From the NCBI GenBank assembly GCA_003402705.1, contig QQNF01000005.1, positions 1 to 64,000 of the forward strand: DNA of 64,000 nt. Reading direction: 5' to 3'. The notes below the pieces were generated by a model. That model saw only the letters and a program-made list of their open reading frames with translations. It was not told the origin of the DNA and did no database searches. Position 1 is the stretch's first letter; each line of letters starts with the position of its first letter. Origin of the DNA: Verrucomicrobiota bacterium (GTDB taxonomy: Bacteria; Verrucomicrobiota; Verrucomicrobiia; Verrucomicrobiales; V1-33). The translations under genes and the position numbers were made by a program. Shown piece after piece: positions 1 to 7,674 of the stretch.

Positions 1-1
1 G

Positions 2-259
2 GATGCGGGGCTGGCGGCGGCGCACGGGATGGCGGGCTGGCGGTTAGGGCGCGAGCGGTTTGATCTGGCGGTGACGGCTCCCAAGCTGCTGCGGTTGCTG
101 GCGGGGCGGGGACGCGTGCGTTTGCCGGCTGGGCTGCTGCTGAAGCGGCCGGAATTGGTGAGGGCGCGGGTTGGATTTGCGGTGTGGCGGCGGTGGACGG
201 CGGCGGTGCGGGTGCCGCGGATCGGGCGGGACGAGGCGGCGTTTCCGGAGGGGGCTTGA
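2..259 (+). CDS. C-terminal end of an unidentified protein (partial)
   Basis: The frame is open from the left edge and stops at 257-259, giving 85 residues with no start in view other than an internal ATG at 29. Codons are strongly G-ending (GCG, CTG, GGG), like the plus-strand genes elsewhere in the window, which supports real coding. The peptide is rich in Arg, Leu and Ala with no motif I recognise. It ends 13 bp before the stop of the convergent CotH gene. The function cannot be given from this fragment. Confidence 0.45.
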   Translation, partial: DAGLAAAHGMAGWRLGRERFDLAVTAPKLLRLLAGRGRVRLPAGLLLKRPELVRARVGFAVWRRWTAAVRVPRIGRDEAAFPEGA

Positions 260-272
260 GCGGGAGGAGATG

Positions 273-3200
273 TCAGGGAAGGGAGACGACGACGCGGAAG
301 AAACGGCGGTTTTCCGTGAGCGGGACCGACCATGAGTGGGGCGCGTCGTTGGCGGCGGGGTCGCGGGAGCCGATGGATTGCCATGCGGTGCCGGAGGGCG
401 AGGCTTCGAGCCGGTAGCGGCGGTTGGCGCGGGTGAGGACGGAGATGGCGATGCTATCCGGGGTGAGGGAGGCGGTGGCGCGGAGGGTGTCGGTGGCGTC
501 GCGCGGGTTGGTGGCGGCGGCGAATTCGGCGAAGTTAGGCTGGCCATCGCCATCGGGGTCGGAGGCGGCGTCGGTGGGACTGTCCGGGTTGAGATTGTGG
601 AGGATCTCCCAGTCGTTGGGCATGCTATCGAGGTCGCGGTCCGGATGGGGGATGAAGTCGGTTTCGAGGAGAGCGCTCCATGTGGTGCCGACGAGGATTC
701 TGGCTTTGAGGGTGACGGGGCCGGAGAGCGGGAAGGGAGCGGAGTAGGTGGTGGCGGCGGGGAGCGGTGAGTTGTCGGGGCGGCGCGGGTCGGCACCGTT
801 GAGAGTGTAGTAGATGGTGCCGGAGGAGTTCGGGTTTGTCAGGGCGACGCGGAAGTCCGGGAGGAACTGACCACCGAAGCGGTTGATGGTGGGAGCGGCG
901 GTGGCTGGGTAGAGACCGGCGTCGCGGAAGCGTTTGAGTGCGGTGGCGTTGATCTGGGGCCAGAAGGAAGAGGCCATGGAGGAGAGATTGGGGAGCCAAT
1001 CGGATTCGCGGCGATAGGGTTGGCCGGGGCGGGAGAGGTGGGACTGGTAGTCGCCCCAGCGTGCGGATTCGGCGACGATGGCGCGGTCGATCTGTGAGGC
1101 GAGGGAATTCCAGCGGGCGGTGGCGGCGGAAGTGGTGAGGGCGCCGGCGTTGAAGAGATGGCGGTGGACGCGGTCGGCGAAGCGGAGGCGGAAGGCTGGG
1201 CTGCCCTGGCGGAGGGCGTAGTAGGGAGAGGCGGGGGAATTGGCGGCGCTGACGTCGGCGTATTTGAGGGGCGGGCTCTGCCATGCGGAGCGTTCGTAGA
1301 GCGTGCTGACGTTGCTGATTTCCTGGTCCCATGCGAACCATTGGAAGCCGCGGTTGATGAGCGGGGAGGGGTTGCGGGAGGCGGCTCCGGACCACCAGTT
1401 GTGATTGGGCCAGTCGTCCGCGCCGTGGAAGATGTGGAGGACCATGTAGTCGATGAGATTTTCGGCGTCGAGGAGGACGGGGAAGGCCGGGTTGCGGGAG
1501 CCGTCGGGGTTATTGCCCATGAGCCGCTGGAAGACGGTGTCGCTGGCGGAGGAGCCGGAGAGACTCATGAGGAGGTTCCATGCGTTGATGGTGCCGTTTT
1601 TGAGTTCGGCGAAATCGCCGAGGACATCGTAGTCGGCGGGCCGGCCGCCGAGGTGACTGGCCTGGAAGTCTTCGTCGGGGCGCTCGCAGAGATTGTAGAG
1701 GCCCCAGTAGGTGCCGTTGAGGTAGAGGTGGACGTAGCGGCCGTGGGCGGAGAGGTGGCCCATGGCGAGCTGGGAGTTGCGGACCCACTGGTCGCGGATG
1801 TAGGTTGCCTGGGAGCGGGCCCAGCGTTGATAGGGAGCGCCATTGGGGCCGAGGGGATGGGTGCCCCATTCGGTGCAGGGGAATGTGTCAGTGCTTCCGG
1901 CGCGGAGGATGAGTTGATCGAAATCGGTGACGGGGCTGTCGGGGAAGAGCGCGTGCTGCAGCTTGGTGGTGCCGTACTGCGAGCGGAAGAACATTTTGAA
2001 GCTGTGTTTGGGCGTGAAGGATTTGTCGCGGCTGATGTTGCCGTGGATGGCGAGGCCGAAGCCTGTGCTGAACGTGGCGTTAGAGGGTGGGTCGAGCCAT
2101 TCGGCGTGTGCGGCGCGTTCCCATGCATCGCCGCGGGAGGTGCTATTGGCGTAGATGCCGCTGGCGCTCCAGAGGTCGGAGGGGTTGGCGGTGAGGCAGA
2201 GGGTAGGGATGGAGAGGAGGGAATCGCGGAGCGTGTAGCCGGGTTGGGTGGTGGAAGTGACGCGCGGGTCCATGGTGTAGTCGCCGGGTTGGCCGGAGGG
2301 CCATGTGAGGGGGGCGGCGGCGGGGCGTTGCTGGTTAGGTACGTGGCTGAGGAAGAGATAGGTATGGGTGTCGGTGTTGGCGGGGCCGAGGTCGGTGCCG
2401 GGGACGAAGGCGGCGGCGCGGAGCGTGGTGGTGGAGGTGATGCGGCGTGTGGCGGGTGCGGGGGTGGCGGTGCCGTTGGTGAGGGTAGGGAGGGAGCCGT
2501 TGGTGGTGGTGACGATGACGGCTCCGGGGGTGGCGCAGGTGATGGTGAGGTCGAACGGGGCGTCGTAGAAGCCGCGGTCGTGGCTGAAGTTGGTGTCGGC
2601 GGTGAAGCCTGCGACGCCTGAGGGGTTAGGATTTCCGGGAGAAGGCTGGGGGAAGAAACGGGAGGGTTGGAGACGGCCGGTGACGAGTTCCGGGTCGAGG
2701 AGGAAAGTGGGGTCTGAAGCTGAGACGTTGAGCCCGTGGATGGCGAGGAGGTTGGGGCCGTTGCGGAGGAGGTGAGTGAAGGCGGAGAGGTCGAAGGATT
2801 CGGGGATGGAGGCGGCGGAGGCGGTGTGGGAGGTGGAGGCGGCGGCGTTCCATGTTGGGGTGCCGGTGGGGGCGTTGCGGCGGGCGACGGGTGATCCGTT
2901 GAGGAAGGCAACGAAGCCGTCGTCGTAGCGGAGGTTGAGATTGAGCAGGGAGATGTCTGCGGGGTTGGTGATGGAGAAGGGGATCCGGAGGAGTGCGCTT
3001 GAGTTGAGGTTGCGCATGGGTTGGCCGATGTCGGTGCGGATGAAGGGAGTGAGCCGGGAGATTTCGAGAGGGGAAGTGCCAGCGGCGAGGGCGGCGATCT
3101 GGTTTGAGGAGAGCGGTCGGGACCAGATGGCGAAGTCGTCGATGAGGCCTTGATAGGCTTGCGCGCCTGAGGCATTGGCAGCGCCGATGATGAGACTGCG

Positions 3201-5570
3201 GAAGGTGGGGAGCGGCTCGGAGTTGGTGTCGCTGTAGAGGGGGGAGCCGTTCTGCCAGATTTCCTTCCGGTTGCCGATTTTCTGGAAGAGGTAGTGGTTC
3301 CAGCGGCCGCGCCACATGAGGGGATTGGGTTCGCCGATGCTGACGCGGTAGCGTGAGTCGCAGCAGCCGCCGGTGTCCCAGTAGATGACGGAATCGGTCC
3401 ATGGGAGGTGTGCGCCGAGGACGCGGGTGCCGCTGGCATCGGCGTTGCTGCCTGCGAAGAAGAGATAGGAGGGGACGGGCATGGAGGGTGCGCCGTAGAC
3501 CCAGAGACTGATGGCGATGGTGTTAGTGCTGGCGGTGGCGTCGAAGGCGCCGGTGGCGGCGGCGGTGATGGAGACGGCGGCATTTCCGGAGAAGTTGAGG
3601 GCGCGGTCGCCGGGTTGGGCGGAGAAGCCGCCGGCGTCGGCGGAGTAGGTTGCGCCGGTGATGGAGGCGTTAGGGGTGCGGCCGGTGGAGTCGGTGGCGA
3701 GGTTGGGGGATGAGGCGTTGTTGAAGCGCCAGAGCCCGAGCGGTCCGTCGCTGGAGGTGCCTGTGGATTGGTCGAAGCCGATGCCGGAGACGGCGCGGGG
3801 CCATGAGGAATCGTCGAAGGACGGGGCTGACCAGTCGGGGATTGCAGAAGTGGGGATGAGGAATCGGCCGGAGGAACCGGCGGTGATGGCTGGGGTGGGC
3901 GCGACGTCGCGGCCGAGGCCCCATGAGACATTGGTTAGCTGGCGAGGGTAGTTGAGGAAGGAAGAGACGACGGAGACACCGTCGGGGCGGGTGAGGAGGA
4001 GGCTTTCGCCGTCGGGGTCGAGTCTGAAGTTGGTGTGGAGCGGCTGGCCGGGAGTGCGGCGGTTTTTGGAGGAAGCGAAGACGATGAGGTGGCCGCCTGG
4101 GGGGATGATGGTGGGGGAGGGGAAGCGCCAGAGGGTGGGGTTGGCGGGGCGGTCGCTGAGGAACCAGCCGCCGAGGTTGAGGGAGGCGGGGCCGGGGTTG
4201 GCGATTTCGATCCAGTCCGGGGAATCGGAGTCTTCGTCTTCGAGGCCGCCGCGGTTGTCGGCCATGAATTCGGATAGGTAGGGTGTGGTGGAGGGGAGGG
4301 AGGGATCGATGGTCAGGGACCATTGGGTTGGGGAGAACGGGAGGTTAGCGGCGTCGGTGATGGCGTGAGTCGGGGACCATGAGAAGCTGACGGTTCCGGC
4401 GGGTGGCTGGGGGAAGGCGAAGAGGTAGGTGGTGGCGTTCTGGGGTTCGGCGGTGGCGGCGGGGGTGCCGTTGATGAGGAGATCGTCGGCGGAGACCCCG
4501 GTGACGGGTTCGCTGAAGGAGACGGTGACGAGGGTTAGGTCGGGGATGGCGGAGGAGGCGGGCGGATCGAGGGAGGCGATGACGGGCGGGGTGATGTCGG
4601 TTTCCGGGCCGAAGGCTTCGAGTTCTGCGAAGACGAGGGCTTCGGGGGCGATGGTTTCGACGCGGAGGAAGCGTGCTGCGAGGACGCCTGGGGGATCGAT
4701 GGTGATGTCGTACTGGCGGCCGCCGCGGACGATGGTGTCGCGGGAGACGTTGATGTTTTCTGCCCAGACGGTGGTGCCTGCGGCGTTGCGGAGGGAGAAG
4801 CGGAGGGATGTGTTGCTAGTGAAGTCGGTCCGATTGAAGAAGCGGAGGACGTCGACGGGTAGATCGGTGGGGGAACCGTTGGAGAGGTCGATTTCGTAGA
4901 ACTGGCCGATACTGGTGGCGGCGCTGTGGTAGATGGGGCGGCCGAGGTGGTTGTAGTCGCCGTCGATGTTGCCGTCGTTGCCGGCGTTAGGGGGAGTGGA
5001 GAAGCCGCCGGGGTTGGAGGCGGTGCGGGGTTTATTGAGGGCGAGGTTGGGAGTGCCGGGCTGGGTGGTGGAGCCGAGGATTTCGAGTTCCGAGAACGTC
5101 AGGAAGTCCGGGCTGGCGGGGATGTCGGTGCGTTCGAGGCGGATTTTGCGGCCGGTGATGCCGCGGAGGGCGGCGGTGCCCCATGCGTGGGAGGCGACCT
5201 GGCTGGGGAGGAACGACTGATTGAAGACGGTGGTGCCGGCGTTGTCGGTGATGGTGATGCGGAGATTGCGGACGGAGCCCTGGAGAGAGTCGGTGCGTGG
5301 CCAGAGGATGAGATGGTCGAGGAAGCAGTCGCGGCCGAGGTCGGCTTCGATCCACGGGGCGGTGTCGGGGATGAGGGAGTGCCAGACTGAGCCGCCGTTG
5401 AAGAAGTGGCCGTCGCGGTTGGAGTCGTTGGCGTCGGCGGGGACGGAGCCGAAGCCGGAGGAGGAGGCGGAGATGGTGGCGGCGGGGGCGAGATTGACGG
5501 GGGCTGCGGCGGGTCGGGTTGCGGCGGCGAGGCAGAGGGCGAGCGGCAGCAGACGGGAGCGCAGGGACAT
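273..5570 (-). CDS. Giant exported CotH-kinase family protein with discoidin, lamin-tail and LamG domains
   Basis: This 1765-residue exported protein begins with a signal peptide (MSLRSRLLPLALCLAAA). An ATG 12 codons upstream at 5606 is possible, but 5570 places the signal sequence at the N-terminus. Approximate domain order: two discoidin-like beta-sandwiches (24-340), an Ig-like domain (345-435), a lamin-tail domain (430-560, with DSDSPDWIEI), a LamG/concanavalin domain (615-825), a chitobiase-C-terminal-like domain (about 990), a CotH kinase-like region (about 1120-1440), a second chitobiase-like domain (about 1565), an Asp-rich thrombospondin-3-like segment (1643-1690) and a terminal beta domain ending RRFFRVVVSLP. 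CotH proteins are atypical secreted protein kinases. The substrate-side Lys motif is present (PKHSFKMF), but the metal motif reads WDQE (D1415) instead of WDxD. A role in surface binding or extracellular phosphorylation is inference. The gene is convergent with the partial gene on its left. Confidence 0.9.
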   Translation of the reverse strand: MSLRSRLLPLALCLAAATRPAAAPVNLAPAATISASSSGFGSVPADANDSNRDGHFFNGGSVWHSLIPDTAPWIEADLGRDCFLDHLILWPRTDSLQGSVRNLRITITDNAGTTVFNQSFLPSQVASHAWGTAALRGITGRKIRLERTDIPASPDFLTFSELEILGSTTQPGTPNLALNKPRTASNPGGFSTPPNAGNDGNIDGDYNHLGRPIYHSAATSIGQFYEIDLSNGSPTDLPVDVLRFFNRTDFTSNTSLRFSLRNAAGTTVWAENINVSRDTIVRGGRQYDITIDPPGVLAARFLRVETIAPEALVFAELEAFGPETDITPPVIASLDPPASSAIPDLTLVTVSFSEPVTGVSADDLLINGTPAATAEPQNATTYLFAFPQPPAGTVSFSWSPTHAITDAANLPFSPTQWSLTIDPSLPSTTPYLSEFMADNRGGLEDEDSDSPDWIEIANPGPASLNLGGWFLSDRPANPTLWRFPSPTIIPPGGHLIVFASSKNRRTPGQPLHTNFRLDPDGESLLLTRPDGVSVVSSFLNYPRQLTNVSWGLGRDVAPTPAITAGSSGRFLIPTSAIPDWSAPSFDDSSWPRAVSGIGFDQSTGTSSDGPLGLWRFNNASSPNLATDSTGRTPNASITGATYSADAGGFSAQPGDRALNFSGNAAVSITAAATGAFDATASTNTIAISLWVYGAPSMPVPSYLFFAGSNADASGTRVLGAHLPWTDSVIYWDTGGCCDSRYRVSIGEPNPLMWRGRWNHYLFQKIGNRKEIWQNGSPLYSDTNSEPLPTFRSLIIGAANASGAQAYQGLIDDFAIWSRPLSSNQIAALAAGTSPLEISRLTPFIRTDIGQPMRNLNSSALLRIPFSITNPADISLLNLNLRYDDGFVAFLNGSPVARRNAPTGTPTWNAAASTSHTASAASIPESFDLSAFTHLLRNGPNLLAIHGLNVSASDPTFLLDPELVTGRLQPSRFFPQPSPGNPNPSGVAGFTADTNFSHDRGFYDAPFDLTITCATPGAVIVTTTNGSLPTLTNGTATPAPATRRITSTTTLRAAAFVPGTDLGPANTDTHTYLFLSHVPNQQRPAAAPLTWPSGQPGDYTMDPRVTSTTQPGYTLRDSLLSIPTLCLTANPSDLWSASGIYANSTSRGDAWERAAHAEWLDPPSNATFSTGFGLAIHGNISRDKSFTPKHSFKMFFRSQYGTTKLQHALFPDSPVTDFDQLILRAGSTDTFPCTEWGTHPLGPNGAPYQRWARSQATYIRDQWVRNSQLAMGHLSAHGRYVHLYLNGTYWGLYNLCERPDEDFQASHLGGRPADYDVLGDFAELKNGTINAWNLLMSLSGSSASDTVFQRLMGNNPDGSRNPAFPVLLDAENLIDYMVLHIFHGADDWPNHNWWSGAASRNPSPLINRGFQWFAWDQEISNVSTLYERSAWQSPPLKYADVSAANSPASPYYALRQGSPAFRLRFADRVHRHLFNAGALTTSAATARWNSLASQIDRAIVAESARWGDYQSHLSRPGQPYRRESDWLPNLSSMASSFWPQINATALKRFRDAGLYPATAAPTINRFGGQFLPDFRVALTNPNSSGTIYYTLNGADPRRPDNSPLPAATTYSAPFPLSGPVTLKARILVGTTWSALLETDFIPHPDRDLDSMPNDWEILHNLNPDSPTDAASDPDGDGQPNFAEFAAATNPRDATDTLRATASLTPDSIAISVLTRANRRYRLEASPSGTAWQSIGSRDPAANDAPHSWSVPLTENRRFFRVVVSLP

Positions 5571-5812
5571 GAGGGGAGCGTAGGGGATGGGCGGGGGTGG
5601 GGGCAAGCTGAGTTCGAGGGGGGCTTAATGGTGAAGGAAGCGAGAGGAGCAATTGGCGCTTGCAAGGTGGGGAAATGCCGCTAAGCTCCACCTCCGCCCG
5701 CGACCGGATTTACTGAAGCGGAGTGCTTTGATGGAATCATCTTGGCGCGTTGCGGGAGCCGAGTTTCAGATTTCCCCGAGTTTTTTTTCACATCCAACCC
5801 GCATTCACTGCC
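5571..5812. promoter_or_regulatory. Divergent intergenic region between the CotH gene and rpmE
   Basis: These 242 bp hold no convincing gene and must contain the promoters of the CotH gene (minus) and rpmE (plus). A weak sigma-70-like pair for rpmE is TTGCAA at 5660-5665 and TAAGCT at 5682-5687 with a 16-bp spacer, which would give a leader of about 120 nt. The region is less G-skewed and more AT-rich near 5690-5810, including a run of eight T near 5782. The promoter call is tentative. Confidence 0.3.
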
Positions 5813-6058
5813 ATGAAGGCCGATCTGCATCCCAATTACCAGGAAACCACCATCACCTGCACGTGTGGCACGGTGTACACCACCCGTTCGACTCAGAAGG
5901 AGATCAAGATCGGGATTTGCGCGGCTTGTCACCCGTTCTTCACGGGTGAGCAGCGGTTTGTCGACACGGCTGGACGTGTGGACAAGTTCGCGAAGCGTTT
6001 TGGTGCGGTGACGTTGCGCCGGACGGCGAAGCCGAAGCTTGCGGCGGCGGGGTCGTAG
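5813..6058 (+). CDS. rpmE: 50S ribosomal protein L31, zinc-binding form
   Basis: This 81-residue large-subunit ribosomal protein starts MKADLHPNYQ, the typical L31 N-terminus, so I chose the ATG at 5813 over an in-frame upstream ATG at 5750. The cysteines C16, C18, C36 and C39 (TCTCG ... CAACHPFFTG) mark the zinc-binding C+ type that is normally made when zinc is plentiful. FFTGEQRFVDTAGRVDKF is the conserved family block. A short Lys/Ala-rich tail follows it. The gene is followed by a strong hairpin terminator and then prfA, a neighbour pair found in many bacteria. Confidence 0.97.
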   Translation: MKADLHPNYQETTITCTCGTVYTTRSTQKEIKIGICAACHPFFTGEQRFVDTAGRVDKFAKRFGAVTLRRTAKPKLAAAGS

Positions 6059-6081
6059 GATCTGGAAGGAATTTCAACATG

Positions 6082-6122
6082 AGCGGTGCGTGTCCGGAGT
6101 CGGGCACGCGCCGCTTTTGTTT
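6082..6122 (+). terminator. Rho-independent terminator after rpmE
   Basis: A 14-bp stem (two G-U pairs) is formed by 6082-6095 (AGCGGTGCGTGTCC) and 6102-6115, with a 6-nt loop. It is followed by TTTTGTTT. It lies 24 bp after the rpmE stop, so rpmE is probably its own transcript or is only partly read into prfA. Confidence 0.75.
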
Positions 6123-6163
6123 GGCGTGGGGATGGCTGGGAGTGAGTGAGAATTTCTGGTTTT

Positions 6164-7240
6164 ATGGATTACGCGACGCTGATTGAGAAGAAGCGCCTGC
6201 GGCTTGCGGAGCTGGAGGTGGGGATTGCTGCGCCTGATTTTTTCAATGATGCGAAGCGGGCTGGGGAATTGACGCGGGAGCATGCGTCGATCCGGAAGTT
6301 GCTGGGGATGTGGGATCGGTATGGGCAGACGGGGCGGGAGTTGGAGGAGAGTGTGGTGCTGGCGAAGGGGGATGATGAGGAGATGGCGGCGATGGCTGCG
6401 GAGGAGGTGCCGGTGCTGGAGGAGCGGCTGGCGGGGTTGTCGGTGGAGATTCAGTACGCGTTGCTGCCGCGGGATCCGAGTGAGGATCGGGATGCGCTGG
6501 TGGAGATCCGGGCGGGAACGGGCGGGGATGAGGCGGCGATTTTTGCGGGGGATCTGATGCGGATGTACATGCGGTATGCGGAGGGTCGGGGTTGGAAGGT
6601 GGAGCCGATGGATGCGAGTGCGTCGGATGCGGGAGGGTATCGGGAGGTGATTTTCAAGGTGAGTGGTGAGGAAGTGTTCCGGTGGTTGAAGTATGAGAGC
6701 GGGGTGCATCGGGTGCAGCGGGTGCCGGCGACGGAGGCGCAGGGGAGGATTCACACATCGACGGCGACGGTGGCGGTGCTGCCGGAGGCGGAGGAGGTGG
6801 ATGTGGAGATTCGGGCGGATGATATCCGTGTGGAGGTGTGCCGGGCGAGCGGGAGTGGCGGGCAGGGGGTGAACACGACGGATTCGGCGGTGCAGATCAT
6901 GCATTTGCCGACGGGGCTGATTGTGAGGTGTCAGGACGGGCGGAGTCAGATTAAGAACAAGGAGAAGGCGATGACGGTGCTGCGGTCGCGGTTGCTGGAG
7001 CGGCGGCAGACGGAGGAGGCGGCGAAGTATTCGGCGCACCGGAAGAGTCTGATCGGGAGCGGGGGTCGGGAGGAGAAGGTGCGGACGTACAATTACCCGC
7101 AGAACCGGGTGACGGATCATCGGATCAATGTGACGCTGTATCATCTGCCGGCGTTCATGGATGGGGATCTGGAGGACATGATCGGGGCGCTGCAGAAGAG
7201 CGAGATGGAGGAGCGGATGGCGGAGGCGGGGATGGTTTGA
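6164..7240 (+). CDS. prfA: Peptide chain release factor 1
   Basis: This 358-residue class I release factor recognises UAA and UAG and triggers hydrolysis of peptidyl-tRNA. The GGQ catalytic motif is at 232-234 (SGSGGQGVNTTDS) and the RF1-specific PxT codon-reading tripeptide is PAT at 188-190. The RF2 SPF motif is absent. I chose ATG 6164 (MDYATLIEKK) because the family begins there; an ATG at 6146 adds six unconserved residues. The methyltransferase prmC, which often follows prfA, is not next; a truncated globin gene begins about 40 bp downstream. Confidence 0.97.
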   Translation: MDYATLIEKKRLRLAELEVGIAAPDFFNDAKRAGELTREHASIRKLLGMWDRYGQTGRELEESVVLAKGDDEEMAAMAAEEVPVLEERLAGLSVEIQYALLPRDPSEDRDALVEIRAGTGGDEAAIFAGDLMRMYMRYAEGRGWKVEPMDASASDAGGYREVIFKVSGEEVFRWLKYESGVHRVQRVPATEAQGRIHTSTATVAVLPEAEEVDVEIRADDIRVEVCRASGSGGQGVNTTDSAVQIMHLPTGLIVRCQDGRSQIKNKEKAMTVLRSRLLERRQTEEAAKYSAHRKSLIGSGGREEKVRTYNYPQNRVTDHRINVTLYHLPAFMDGDLEDMIGALQKSEMEERMAEAGMV

Positions 7241-7283
7241 GAGCCTGCTTGCGATGGTGGCGAGGCGGGTGGAGCGGAGGGGG

Positions 7284-7670
7284 ATGAACGAGCAAGTGAT
7301 TGCGGACGGGATGGACGCGGCGGCGTTGCGGCGGCTGACGGCGGCATTTTACCGTCGGGTGCGGACGGATGATCTGATTGGGCCGATGTATCCTGAGGGG
7401 GATTGGGAGGGAGCGGAGGGGAGGCTGGCGGATTTTCTGTGTTTCCGGCTGCTTGGGGAGATGAAGTACATTGAGGAGCGTGGGCATCCGAGACTGAGGA
7501 TGAGGCATGTGGGGTTTGCGATCGGGGTGGCGGAGCGGGATCGGTGGCTGGCGTTGATGGGTGCGGCGATGAAGGAATGCGGGGTGGCGGAGGAGGTGCG
7601 GGTGGAGTTGGGGGCATTTTTCGGGCAGGTGGCGGATTTCATGAGGAATCGACCTGAGCCTGGGGTATGA
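7284..7670 (+). CDS. glbO: Group II truncated hemoglobin
   Basis: This 128-residue haem-binding globin is of the trHbII (GlbO) class. The pattern closely follows mycobacterial GlbO: FYRRV with the B10 Tyr, MYPEGDWEGAEGRL, then GHPRLRMRH with the proximal F8 His, and ERDRWL with the G8 Trp that gates the haem pocket. Such proteins bind O2 tightly and are linked to oxygen or nitrosative-stress chemistry; the role here is inferred. Start 7284 (MNEQVIADG) matches the family length; 7254 is an alternative. It lies between prfA and the helicase gene, all on the same strand with small gaps, so probably one transcript. Confidence 0.88.
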   Translation: MNEQVIADGMDAAALRRLTAAFYRRVRTDDLIGPMYPEGDWEGAEGRLADFLCFRLLGEMKYIEERGHPRLRMRHVGFAIGVAERDRWLALMGAAMKECGVAEEVRVELGAFFGQVADFMRNRPEPGV

Positions 7671-7674
7671 GTGG

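Noticed and set aside
1565..3931. Long minus-strand frame of 788 codons inside the CotH gene
   Set aside because: It is a Pro/Ser/Thr-rich shadow of the real frame, caused by high GC and absence of stops; the CotH frame has recognisable domains.
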